Below are positions 15,867-24,165 of a stretch of DNA of 44,015 nt, piece after piece. The notes under the pieces were generated by a model that worked only from the letters and a program-made list of their open reading frames with translations, was not told the origin of the DNA and made no database searches. Origin of the DNA: an uncultured Hyphomicrobiales bacterium (GTDB lineage: Bacteria > Pseudomonadota > Alphaproteobacteria > Rhizobiales > Beijerinckiaceae); assembly GCA_903884435.1 (NCBI GenBank), contig CAISEY010000388.1, positions 1 to 44,015 of the forward strand, given 5' to 3'. A program made the translations under genes and the position numbers. Position 1 is the first letter of the stretch, and each line of letters starts with the position of its first letter.

Positions 15867-17534
15867 TCAGACGAGCCGGGTCTTGTCGCGATTGGCCGAG
15901 GGCGATTGCGCCTCGCGGCTGACGACGACGTCGACAAGCGCCGGCCCGCCATTGGCGAGCGCGGCGGCGATGGCCGCGTCCAGTTCCCCAACCTTCGTGA
16001 CGCGCACTCCAAAGGCCCCGAACGACCGCGCCACCGCGGCGAAGTCAACGTCGCGGAAATCCAGAACCGACTTCACCACGCGCTGGTGCCGCTTCTGTGT
16101 CTGGTATTCCGAAGCGAGACACGCATTGTTGAGAACGATGACCACCGCGGGGATGTTGCAACGCAAGGCCGTCTCGAATTCGGACATGTGATAAAGCATT
16201 CCGCCATCGCCAGTAATGGCCACCACGCGGCGATCCGGCGCCCCGATCGCGGCGCCCAGCGCGCCGGGGAACACCCAGCCGAGCGAGCCATTGGCGCGAA
16301 TCATGGTTTGCCCGGCGGCGACCGGAAACAGCGCTCCGACCCAGCCGCCATGCGCGCCGGTGTCGGCGCCAATCACGTCGCTCGGCCCCATCGCGCGACG
16401 AGCCGCGGCGATCACGTCGGCTGGATGAATCCCGTCCACCTTCTGCACCGTCGACAATTCCGCCGCGTTCTCGCGCCAGATCGCGAGCCTTTCGGCCATG
16501 CCTTTCGCCCAGGCGGTTCGCTCACGCGCGAGCTTGCGCGCGTTGACGATGTCCAGGGCCGCGGCGAGCGCGAGTTTCGCGTCCGCGGCGACGCTCGCGA
16601 CGGTGCGATAGTTATGCCCGGGAATCTGCGGATCGGCGTCAATGTGGAACAGTCGTTTCTGTTCGAAAGGAAGAGTCCAGCGATGAGTGGCGAGCCCGCC
16701 GAGCCGCGTTCCAATGGCCAGGATCGCGTCGCATTCACGCACGGAATCGTTGCCGATCTTGCGGGAATTACGGCCAATGACGCCCATCGCGAGATCGTTG
16801 GCCTCGTCGATGGCGCCCTTGCCGCCAAGCGACGTCGCGACCGGAATCGACAGGGCTTCCGCGAAAGCCGTGAGTTCGTTCCAGGCCCGTGAAATCACGA
16901 CGCCCTTGCCCGCGACGATCAGCGGACGCTCGGCCTTCATCATGCCCTCGACGATCGCGGCGAGCCTGGCGCGATCCGGCGGCGCGCGGAAGGAATTGAC
17001 GGTGTCGATGTCCTCCTCGCGAAAGATTTCCTCGCCGGATTCCATCTCGAACATGTCCGCGGGAATTTCGAGATGAACCGGACCTGGCGACGGCGAGAGG
17101 GCGACGCGAATGGCGGCGCGCACCATCGCCGCGGCGCGGTCCGGCGAGGAAACCGTCTTGTTCCACTTGGTGACGCCGACATGCAGCGGAATGCCATCGA
17201 GCTCCTGGTATTCGAACCGGTCGCGCGAGGGCATCGAAATCGAGGAGGTCAGGGAAATCACGGGGCTCTTGGCCCAAAGTGGATCGGCGAGCGCGCCCGC
17301 GAGATTGGCGACGCCCGGACCGCGCTGGCCATAAACAAAACCGGGCTTTCCGGTCATGCGAGCGTAGCCGTCCGCCATGTAAACAGCCGCGTTTTCCGTG
17401 CGGCAATTGATGATTTCGATCTTTTCATCCTCGAGTGCGTACCAGAGATCGTGATCGCCGCCACACAGGCAGAAGAATTTTTCGGTTCCATAGGCGGCGA
17501 GCGTCCTGGCGATCGCCTGTGCGACTGTCGGCAT
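15867..17534 (-). CDS. thiamine-diphosphate-dependent enzyme, acetolactate synthase-like
   Basis: A 555-residue protein with the three domains of the acetolactate synthase/benzoylformate decarboxylase superfamily. The N-terminal pyrimidine-binding domain has the catalytic Glu in NCRTENAAVYMADGYARMTG; a central domain carries GKGVVISRAW; the C-terminal domain has the diphosphate/Mg site GDGGMLYHMSEFE followed by NNACLAS. Such enzymes decarboxylate or join 2-oxo acids, or hydrolyse cyclic diketones. It lies in an operon with two deacetylase-fold hydrolases and a Bug-type binding protein, so a role in degrading an imported compound is likely. It is not an anabolic ilvB, as no small subunit is present. 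Confidence 0.85.
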   Translation of the reverse strand: MPTVAQAIARTLAAYGTEKFFCLCGGDHDLWYALEDEKIEIINCRTENAAVYMADGYARMTGKPGFVYGQRGPGVANLAGALADPLWAKSPVISLTSSISMPSRDRFEYQELDGIPLHVGVTKWNKTVSSPDRAAAMVRAAIRVALSPSPGPVHLEIPADMFEMESGEEIFREEDIDTVNSFRAPPDRARLAAIVEGMMKAERPLIVAGKGVVISRAWNELTAFAEALSIPVATSLGGKGAIDEANDLAMGVIGRNSRKIGNDSVRECDAILAIGTRLGGLATHRWTLPFEQKRLFHIDADPQIPGHNYRTVASVAADAKLALAAALDIVNARKLARERTAWAKGMAERLAIWRENAAELSTVQKVDGIHPADVIAAARRAMGPSDVIGADTGAHGGWVGALFPVAAGQTMIRANGSLGWVFPGALGAAIGAPDRRVVAITGDGGMLYHMSEFETALRCNIPAVVIVLNNACLASEYQTQKRHQRVVKSVLDFRDVDFAAVARSFGAFGVRVTKVGELDAAIAAALANGGPALVDVVVSREAQSPSANRDKTRLV

Positions 17535-17558
17535 GAATCTTTCCTGTTTTCCGGCGGT

Positions 17559-18584
17559 TCATTTTGTCGAGGAGATGATTTTCTGAATTCGGGCGACGAC
17601 CTCGGGCGGCGTCGCGTAAACACGCGTCGTCAGTTCGGCCAGCTCTTCGCCGCGGACCGGATCGATATCGGCGTTCGCGCGCGCGGCCTCGGCGAGAAAA
17701 GCGGCGTCCTTCATGGTTTTCTGAAAGGCGTCGCGCAAGGCCTCGACGCGGTCCTTCGGCACGCCCTCGGGGACCGCGAAGGGGCGACCATAGTCCTGCC
17801 TCGCGTACATGAGTTCGAACAATTGCCGTTCCTCAGGCGTCTTTCCCGTCGGGAACATCGGCACGTCTTTCAGCTCCGGGTGCTGGCGCATGCCAAAGGC
17901 GCCGAGAACACGGACCTCGTTCGCTTTCACGGCGTCCTGGTAATCCGTCTTGTAGGAACCGAGCGCGAGACCGCCATTGCCATGGATTTCGCCGCGGCGC
18001 ATCGCGAGCTGCGTCTCCGGACCGCCGGGATAACCCTTGATGATCCTGAATTTCGTGCCCGCGAGCGTGTTCGTCAAAAGAGGAAAGTCGTAAGGCGCCG
18101 CGCCGGGCGACGTCGCGCCGAGAATGACCTCCATCCGGAAGAGATCCTCGAACGTCTTCGCCGGCGCGTCGCGCCAGACGACGAGAATATGCGCTTCCCG
18201 GCTGGTGCTGCCGATGAAGGCGAACTTGCGCGCGTCGAACTTGCCGGCTTCGGGATCGAGAAGCGGCGTCGTCGGCATGCCATTGTTGAAGACGCCGAAG
18301 ACCGTGCCGTCACGCGGCGTGATGGAACCGAACTGGTTGGCGAGCAGGAGGCTGCCGCCGCCCGGCACGTTTTGCGGGACAACCTTTGGCTCGCCGGGAA
18401 TGTACCGCGCGATATGACGGGCCACCATGCGCCCGACGATGTCATAGACACCGCCCGGCACGGAGCCGATCTGCAGGAACACGGTTTTACCCCTGTAAAA
18501 GTCCGCGGCCGATTGCGCGCGCGCGAACACCGGAGCGACAATCGCGAGGGCGCAAAGCGCCACCCGCGCGAGGGGGTGTGACAT
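17559..18584 (-). CDS. divergent Bug-like substrate-binding protein
   Basis: A 341-residue secreted protein (signal cleavage near VFARAQS) of the tripartite tricarboxylate receptor group but in a divergent branch: it begins DFYRGKTVFLQIGSVPGGVYDIVGRMVARHIARYIPG and has NVPGGGSLLLANQFG, RDGTVFGVFNNGMPTTPLLD and ARQDYGRPFAVPEGVPKDRV. The gene at 21278-22306 is a paralogue with the same DFYRGK, PTTPLL and QEYGRP blocks, encoded on the other strand. It is the first gene of the minus-strand unit with the TPP enzyme and deacetylases. No TctAB membrane genes are present, so how it delivers its ligand is unknown. Confidence 0.85.
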   Translation of the reverse strand: MSHPLARVALCALAIVAPVFARAQSAADFYRGKTVFLQIGSVPGGVYDIVGRMVARHIARYIPGEPKVVPQNVPGGGSLLLANQFGSITPRDGTVFGVFNNGMPTTPLLDPEAGKFDARKFAFIGSTSREAHILVVWRDAPAKTFEDLFRMEVILGATSPGAAPYDFPLLTNTLAGTKFRIIKGYPGGPETQLAMRRGEIHGNGGLALGSYKTDYQDAVKANEVRVLGAFGMRQHPELKDVPMFPTGKTPEERQLFELMYARQDYGRPFAVPEGVPKDRVEALRDAFQKTMKDAAFLAEAARANADIDPVRGEELAELTTRVYATPPEVVARIQKIISSTK

Positions 18585-18666
18585 TCGTTCCTCCCGTGCG
18601 CCACGACGAGCGCGCGTTCGGGTTACGTTACGACTTCACCGCCGCGCTCGGCAAGTCCGGCGACAA

Positions 18667-18683
18667 CACGCGTCTTGCGCGTG
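18667..18683. promoter_or_regulatory. palindrome in the divergent region, possible operator
   Basis: A perfect inverted repeat CACGCG-TCTTG-CGCGTG sits near the middle of the 177-base gap between the divergent Bug gene (starts 18584) and the SDR gene (starts 18762). Its place suits a regulator controlling both catabolic units. No regulator gene is in the window, and GC-rich DNA produces such repeats by chance. Confidence 0.3.
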
Positions 18684-18761
18684 CGGGAGAAGGCCGGTAG
18701 TTTTCTCGCAACGATCCGAGCTGGTTTTCGGCCCCGGACTTTCGCGAGGAAAGGCTCCAAG

Positions 18762-19490
18762 ATGCCGGTCGCCATGATCACCGGGGGCGCTAGCTGGTTC
18801 AGCCGGGAGACGACGCGCCTTCTGCTGGCAGAAGGCTGGCGCGTCGTTCTCGGGGAAATCAACGAGACGAATCTCGCGGAAGTACTGGGCGAAATCGGCG
18901 ACGCGCGCGTGACCGGAGGAAAGCTCGACGTCACCGATCTCGCGATGGTGAAGAGCTTCGCCGACAAGATTTTCAGGGATTTCGGGTCCATCGACGCGCT
19001 GGTGAACATCGCCGGCGGCACAAACTATCTGGGGATGCCGCGCTTGCCCTTCCATGAAACGAAGCCGGAGAACTGGGATCTCGTTTTGAGGCCCAATCTT
19101 TATGGAACCCTTAATTGCTGCCACGCGGTTCTGCCGCACATGATCGCCGGAAAGCGCGGCTCGATCGTCAACATTTCCTCGGGCATGGGCCTGCGCGGTT
19201 CCGCCCGGATGACGACCTATTCCGCCGCGAAAGCGGCCATCATCGGTTTCACGCGGGCGCTGTGCCAGGAAGTCGGGCAATACAACGTCCGCGTGAATTC
19301 CATCGCGCCAGGCAGCGCCGAATCGCGCTGGCAACCGGATGTTTCGAAAGGCGGCGAGAGACTTCCACCCATCGGTTCGCGCACCAGCGCGCGGGATGTC
19401 GCGAACGCCATTGCGTTTCTGATCTCCGACAAGGCGAGCCACATGACCGGCGCGTGTCTCGATATTTCAGGCGGCACGTCGCTGCATTGA
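18762..19490 (+). CDS. short-chain dehydrogenase/reductase with degenerate glycine motif
   Basis: A 242-residue SDR. The catalytic residues are present: Ser139/140 (VNISSGMG), Tyr153 and Lys157 (TTYSAAKAAIIGF), plus VNIAGG and LDVTDL of the cofactor pocket. The N-terminal nucleotide motif, normally TGxxxGxG, reads TGGASWFS, with Trp12 and Ser14 where glycines are expected, which is odd for an NAD(P)-binding enzyme. The ATG at 18762 starts at the conserved first strand and has GAGGA upstream. It opens a plus-strand unit with the flavin monooxygenase, a small protein and a Bug-type binding protein. Confidence 0.85.
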   Translation: MPVAMITGGASWFSRETTRLLLAEGWRVVLGEINETNLAEVLGEIGDARVTGGKLDVTDLAMVKSFADKIFRDFGSIDALVNIAGGTNYLGMPRLPFHETKPENWDLVLRPNLYGTLNCCHAVLPHMIAGKRGSIVNISSGMGLRGSARMTTYSAAKAAIIGFTRALCQEVGQYNVRVNSIAPGSAESRWQPDVSKGGERLPPIGSRTSARDVANAIAFLISDKASHMTGACLDISGGTSLH

Positions 19491-19500
19491 GGACAAGTGA

Positions 19501-20985
19501 ATGAACCCCGACACAGCGACGCTCGATCCGGGCGCGAGACCCGCCGCCGGCCGCTCCATCAAATCTCTCGCCGAACTGGAAGCCGCGGCGCTCCGGGATC
19601 TCGAAATCCTCGATTATCCGCTCAAATCCTGGATTCGACCCGTGGCGCGGGAAGACGGCGCGCATGTCTTCGACGTGGTCGTGATCGGCGGCGGGCACAG
19701 CGGGCTCTGCGCGGGCATGGCGCTGAAGCGGGAGAAAATTCTCAATTCGATCATTCTCGACGAAAACGCCGCGGGAGAAGAAGGCCCATGGCAAACCTAC
19801 GCGCGGATGCCGGACCTGCGCACGCGAAAGTCGGTCACGGGAGCCGAACTCGGATACCCCAACCTCACCTATCGCGCCTATTTCGAAGCGCGGTTCGGCG
19901 CGGCCGCCTATGAAAATCTCAAGCGAATCACCTGCGACGAGTGGACCTCGTATCTTCAGTGGATGCGCCGGTTGCTCGACGTGCCCGTGCGCAATGGCGT
20001 CAGGGTTGATTTGATCGATCGGGTCGGCGGCGTCTTCCGCCTTTCCACGCGGGAGAACGGAAAATCGGGTCTGGTGTACGCACGTCGAATCATTCTCGCC
20101 TCCGGCCCCCTCTCGACCGGCGGGACGAACATTCCCGAGCCCATCGCCGAAGGCCTGCCAAAACACGTTTACGGGCATGTCTACGACCATGTCGATTTCG
20201 GCGCGCTGAAGGGCAAGGCCGTCGCGGTCATTGGCGCCGGCGCCTCCGCCTTCGACAACGCGGGAACCGCTCTTGAACAAGGCGCCGGTGAGGTCCATCT
20301 CTTCGTCCGCCGGCCGCATATTCCCCGTCTCAGCCTGATCCGCTGGACGGATTTTTCCGGATTCCTCAACACCTACGCCGATCTCGACGACGACCAGCGC
20401 TGGAAACTCGCCGCCGAGGTGCAGCGCAATCCCTCACCTCCGCCAATCCGGGCGCTCAATCGCGTCGACAAGAGGCCAGACTTCCACATTCATTTTTCCT
20501 CGCCGGTTTCATCGGCGAGGATGGACGGCGACAAGGTCGTCATTGTCACGGCGACGGGCGAGCATCGGGTGGATCACGTCCTCTGCGCGACCGGCTTTTC
20601 GTTCCGCCTCGACAAGGCGCCGCTGTTCGCCTCCATCGCCAAACACATCGCGCTGTGGCGGGATCGCTACACGCCGGAAAGCGGCGGGTCCGACAAGTTT
20701 CCATGGTCTCCCTATCTCGGCCGGCACTATGAATTCGTCGAGAAAATTCCCGGCGAGGCGCCCTGGCTCAAATATATTTTCAACTTCACGCAATCGGCGA
20801 CGCTCAGCATGGGGCCGACAGGCCGGGTCAGCGGGCTGAAATATGGCGTCCGACGCCTGATGATTGGCGTCGGGAATTCCTTCATGCGCGAGGACTTCGA
20901 GACGCATCTTGCCTCGGTCAGGCGTTACAACGATTCAGAACTCGACGGACACCCATGGGTGGAAAAACCGCTGGCAAAGGTCTGA
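19501..20985 (+). CDS. flavin-containing monooxygenase-like NAD(P)/FAD oxidoreductase
   Basis: A 494-residue flavoprotein with two dinucleotide-binding folds: FDVVVIGGGHSGLCAGMAL near residue 60 for FAD and KAVAVIGAGASAFDNAGTAL near residue 240 for NAD(P)H, the arrangement of flavin-containing monooxygenases. Between them lie EEGPWQTYARMPDLRTRKS and RIILASGPLSTGGTNIPEP. An N-terminal extension of about 55 residues precedes the first fold. The start has GAGGA eight bases upstream and follows the SDR gene by ten bases. It could oxygenate a heteroatom or carbonyl in the compound handled by this cluster; the substrate is not known. Confidence 0.83.
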   Translation: MNPDTATLDPGARPAAGRSIKSLAELEAAALRDLEILDYPLKSWIRPVAREDGAHVFDVVVIGGGHSGLCAGMALKREKILNSIILDENAAGEEGPWQTYARMPDLRTRKSVTGAELGYPNLTYRAYFEARFGAAAYENLKRITCDEWTSYLQWMRRLLDVPVRNGVRVDLIDRVGGVFRLSTRENGKSGLVYARRIILASGPLSTGGTNIPEPIAEGLPKHVYGHVYDHVDFGALKGKAVAVIGAGASAFDNAGTALEQGAGEVHLFVRRPHIPRLSLIRWTDFSGFLNTYADLDDDQRWKLAAEVQRNPSPPPIRALNRVDKRPDFHIHFSSPVSSARMDGDKVVIVTATGEHRVDHVLCATGFSFRLDKAPLFASIAKHIALWRDRYTPESGGSDKFPWSPYLGRHYEFVEKIPGEAPWLKYIFNFTQSATLSMGPTGRVSGLKYGVRRLMIGVGNSFMREDFETHLASVRRYNDSELDGHPWVEKPLAKV

Positions 20986-20998
20986 CCGGGAGCGGGCA

Positions 20999-21274
20999 AT
21001 GGAATTGTTCGACAGGCGCCCGGCAATTCTGACGGGCGGCGCGCGGATCGACCCGAACGGCAACCCGACGGCCGCTCGCGCGGTCGATATCGCCCTCGCG
21101 CGCTCCGTCGCCGCCATGGCCGAGACCACCACGGCCGGGGATCGCCGCGCAAGGCGCGGCAAGTCTGCCGGGGCTTCGGTTCGCCTCGCGGGGCCCATCG
21201 ACACGCTTGACCTCGAGTTGCCTCGCGATCCGGAAAATCCGCTGGCCTCGACGGCGCTGCTGGAGAGGCATTGA
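20999..21274 (+). CDS. small uncharacterised protein
   Basis: A 91-residue protein that I do not recognise. It begins MELFDRRPAILTGGARIDPNGNPTAA, is rich in Ala and Arg, has no signal peptide, membrane segment, Cys or metal motif, and ends LASTALLERH. It lies 13 bases after the monooxygenase gene and three bases before the Bug-type gene, so it is tightly inside the operon, which supports it being real. A role as a small accessory of the monooxygenase is possible but unsupported. Confidence 0.65.
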   Translation: MELFDRRPAILTGGARIDPNGNPTAARAVDIALARSVAAMAETTTAGDRRARRGKSAGASVRLAGPIDTLDLELPRDPENPLASTALLERH

Positions 21275-21277
21275 ACC

Positions 21278-22306
21278 ATGAAGAACCGCCTGAAATGCTT
21301 CGCGCTTGCCTCGATGTTGTTCAGCGCGGTCGCCGGCGGACAGGTCCGGGCGCAGGACGCGGTGGCTGATTTTTACCGTGGCAAACAGATTTTTCTGCGC
21401 ATCGGCTCGGCCGCTGGCTCTGGCTACGACCTCGCGGGACGCATCGTCGCACCATATCTGGCAAAATATCTGCCGGGAAATCCGCAGGTCATCGTCCAGA
21501 ACGTGCCGGGCGCGGGCGGGCTAACGCTCGCCAACCAGCTTTACAACACGGCGCCCAGGGACGGCACGGTGCTGGGCCTCGTCTCCAACGGCCTGCCGAC
21601 GACGCCGCTGCTGGCGCCGGACCAGGCCCGGTTCGACGCGACGAAATTCGCCTGGATCGGCAGCAACGCGCCGGAAACGCAGATCATCGTGCTCTGGCAC
21701 ACCGCGCCGGCGAAATCGATCGCGGACTTGTTCAAGGTCGAGACCATCGTTGGCGCGACGGCGCCGGGTTTCGCGATTTACGACATGCCCGCGGTTCTCA
21801 ACGCGCTCATGGGAACGAAGTTCAAGATCGTCACCGGTTATGAAGGAACCGCGCAAATCGATCTGGCAACGGAACGCGGCGAAGTTCATGGTCAGGCGGG
21901 CCTCGGATGGATCAGCGCCAAGGCGCGCAACATGGGCGTTATCAACGCCGGGAAATTCATCGTTCACGCGCAATTCGGCCAGAAGAAGCACCCGGATCTC
22001 CAGCACGTTCCGCTGTTTCCCCTGCCAGAGGACGAAACCAACCGTCAGGCCATGCTGATGATGTTCTCGCGCCAGGAATATGGCCGCCCGTTGCTGCTGC
22101 CGCCGGGCGTGCCCGGCGAGCGCATCGCCGCCCTTCGCAGGGCATACATGGCCGCGATGAAAGATTCCGATCTCCGGTCCGACGCGGAACGCGCCGGCCT
22201 CGAGATCAATCCCGTCAGCGGCGAGGAACTCGACGCGCTCACCCGGGAAGTGATGGCGACAAAGCCGGCCGCGGTGGCGAAATTGAGGGCCATTTTGTCG
22301 CCCTGA
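21278..22306 (+). CDS. divergent Bug-like substrate-binding protein
   Basis: A 342-residue secreted protein (signal cleavage near QVRAQD) of the same divergent branch as 17559-18584, with DFYRGKQIFLRIGSAAGSGYDLAGRIV, NVPGAGGLTLANQLY, RDGTVLGLVSNGLPTTPLL and SRQEYGRPLLLPPGVPGERI. The two paralogues head or close opposite-strand units of the same cluster and probably bind related ligands. The start lies three bases after the small protein's stop. No membrane component of a transporter is encoded nearby. Confidence 0.86.
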   Translation: MKNRLKCFALASMLFSAVAGGQVRAQDAVADFYRGKQIFLRIGSAAGSGYDLAGRIVAPYLAKYLPGNPQVIVQNVPGAGGLTLANQLYNTAPRDGTVLGLVSNGLPTTPLLAPDQARFDATKFAWIGSNAPETQIIVLWHTAPAKSIADLFKVETIVGATAPGFAIYDMPAVLNALMGTKFKIVTGYEGTAQIDLATERGEVHGQAGLGWISAKARNMGVINAGKFIVHAQFGQKKHPDLQHVPLFPLPEDETNRQAMLMMFSRQEYGRPLLLPPGVPGERIAALRRAYMAAMKDSDLRSDAERAGLEINPVSGEELDALTREVMATKPAAVAKLRAILSP

Positions 22307-22403
22307 GCGGTTCGCTCTGGCGCGGGCTTGTTTCACCCTTGCCGCCTGACGGGATTTTCATGCTATGCCGAGCGAAATCGTCATTTTCTGACCGGAGCTT
22401 TTC

Positions 22404-23357
22404 ATGCCGGATGGCCTCATGAAGGCGCGTCTCACCGCGATACGCTACGCCGCCCACGAAACAAATCTCTATGAATTCCGCCGTCTCGACGGCGGACGCT
22501 GGCCGTCCGCCACGCCCGGGGCGCATATCGATCTGCATCTGCCAAACGGGATGATGCGGCAATATTCCCTGGTTCACGCGGGGGACGCGCCCGAAGTCTA
22601 CGTGGTCGGCGTGAAGCGGGATCGCACGAGCCGGGGTGGTTCGAAATTCATGCACGAGCAACTGCGCGTCGGCGAGGAACTCGACATCGGCGGGCCCCGC
22701 AACAATTTTCCGCTGAACGAAACGGCGACGAACTCGATTCTCTTCGCGGGCGGCATCGGGATCACGCCGATCATGTGCATGATCGAACGGCTGGAGACGC
22801 TCGGGCGCTCCTGGAAGCTCTACTATTCCTGCCGCTCCCGCGCGGAGACCGCGTTCCTGCGCGAGTTGCGGGACATGGCCGGCGACCGGGTCGTCTTCAA
22901 CTTCGACGAGGAAAACGGCGGCAAGTTCCTCGACCTCGGGGCCATCGCGGCTTCGGCCCCCGTCGGCGCGCACCTTTATTGTTGCGGTCCGACGCCCATG
23001 CTGAAGGCCTTCGAGGCGGCGACGGCGTCTCTGCCGCGCGACCGGGTTCATATCGAATATTTCACCGCCGCCGAAGCGGCGGCGACGGAAGGCGGCTTTG
23101 TCGTCGAACTTCGCCGCTCGAAGCGCGAAATCGCCGTGCCGCCTGGCAAGTCCATTCTGGAAATGCTGCGCGAGGCCGGGGTCGAGGTGACGACCTCGTG
23201 CGAGGAAGGCGTTTGCGGCGCCTGCGAAACGACGGTGATTTCCGGCACGCCCGATCACCGCGACATGATTCTCACCGCTTCCGAACGCGCGGCGAGCAAG
23301 ACCATGATGATCTGCTGCTCCGGTTCGAAGAGTGAACGCCTCGTGCTGGATTTGTGA
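22404..23357 (+). CDS. phthalate dioxygenase reductase-type (PDR/VanB) oxidoreductase
   Basis: A 317-residue reductase with three domains in PDR order: a flavin-binding barrel (GAHIDLHLPNGMMRQYSLV), an NAD-binding domain (ILFAGGIGITPIMCMIE, LYCCGPTPMLKAFE) and a C-terminal plant-type ferredoxin with the four cysteines in TSCEEGVCGACETTV and MMICCSGS. Such proteins pass electrons from NADH through FMN and 2Fe-2S to an oxygenase, usually a Rieske enzyme. No Rieske oxygenase gene is in the window, so its partner is elsewhere or is another enzyme type. It lies 97 bases after the Bug-type gene and converges with the aldolase gene. Confidence 0.9.
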   Translation: MPDGLMKARLTAIRYAAHETNLYEFRRLDGGRWPSATPGAHIDLHLPNGMMRQYSLVHAGDAPEVYVVGVKRDRTSRGGSKFMHEQLRVGEELDIGGPRNNFPLNETATNSILFAGGIGITPIMCMIERLETLGRSWKLYYSCRSRAETAFLRELRDMAGDRVVFNFDEENGGKFLDLGAIAASAPVGAHLYCCGPTPMLKAFEAATASLPRDRVHIEYFTAAEAAATEGGFVVELRRSKREIAVPPGKSILEMLREAGVEVTTSCEEGVCGACETTVISGTPDHRDMILTASERAASKTMMICCSGSKSERLVLDL

Positions 23358-23390
23358 AGGACGCTCCCGGGCGCCCTTCTGGCTGGACGA

Positions 23391-24158
23391 TCAGGCCTTG
23401 AATTTTTTCGCCAGCGCGTCCGCGCTTTTCGCGAGAAGGCCCACGTCGGCGCCCACCGCGACGAACAGATAGCCCCATTCGATATAGCGCTTCGCCTCGT
23501 CCTCGTTGCCGGTGAGGATTCCGGCGGGCTTTCCAACTTTCCCGAGCCGATCGACCGCCTCCTTCAGCGCCGCCTGTACGACAGGGTGGCCGGGATGGCC
23601 AATGTATCCGAGGGATGCGGCGAGATCGGAGGGGCCGATGAACACGCCATCGACGCCATCGACCGACGCTATCGACTCGATATTGTCGAGCGCCGCCCGC
23701 GTTTCCGCCTGCACGAGCACGCAGATTTCCTCTTCGGCGCGCTGGAGATAGTCGCCCACCCGGCCATAGCGGGCCGCGCGCCCGCTCGCGGTGACGCCGC
23801 GAACGCCGCCTCTTGGGGGATATCGCGTCGCGGCCACCGCGCGACGGGCTTCCTCCGCGTTCTGTACGTAGGGCAAAAGCACCGTTTGCGCGCCAATGTC
23901 GAGCACGCGCTTGATCAGAACCGTGTCGTTCCAGGCCGGCCGAACAACCGCGGACGCGGTTCCCGGCATGATCGCCTGCAACTGGGCGAGCAGATCGGGA
24001 ACCTCGTTGGGCGAATGCTCGGTGTCGAGCACCAGCCAGTCAAAGCCGCTATAGGCGACAAGTTCCGCCGCGATGCTGGAGCAGAGGCTGCACCAAAGCC
24101 CGACCTGCAATTCGCCGCGCGCCAGCGCGTGTTTGAATTTATTTTTCGGGAGATCCAC
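23391..24158 (-). CDS. HpcH/HpaI-family class II aldolase
   Basis: A 255-residue protein of the HpcH/HpaI aldolase family, which cleaves 4-hydroxy-2-oxo acids to pyruvate and an aldehyde with a divalent metal. Marks are GLWCSLCSSIAAELVAYSGFDWLVLDTEHSPNE, VVRPAWNDTVLIKRVLDIGAQTVLLPYVQ, the metal-ligand region CVLVQAETRAAL and GVFIGPSDLAASLG. No ATG fits; GTG at 24158 starts the conserved N terminus and has AGGTG upstream, inside the end of the preceding hydratase gene. Hydratase followed by aldolase is the classic last pair of meta-cleavage and homoprotocatechuate pathways. Confidence 0.9.
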   Translation of the reverse strand: MDLPKNKFKHALARGELQVGLWCSLCSSIAAELVAYSGFDWLVLDTEHSPNEVPDLLAQLQAIMPGTASAVVRPAWNDTVLIKRVLDIGAQTVLLPYVQNAEEARRAVAATRYPPRGGVRGVTASGRAARYGRVGDYLQRAEEEICVLVQAETRAALDNIESIASVDGVDGVFIGPSDLAASLGYIGHPGHPVVQAALKEAVDRLGKVGKPAGILTGNEDEAKRYIEWGYLFVAVGADVGLLAKSADALAKKFKA

Positions 24159-24165
24159 GCCACAC

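Noticed and set aside
17073-18581. Plus-strand open frame of 502 codons
   Set aside because: Antisense to the TPP enzyme and Bug-type gene; Arg-rich, no recognisable motif.
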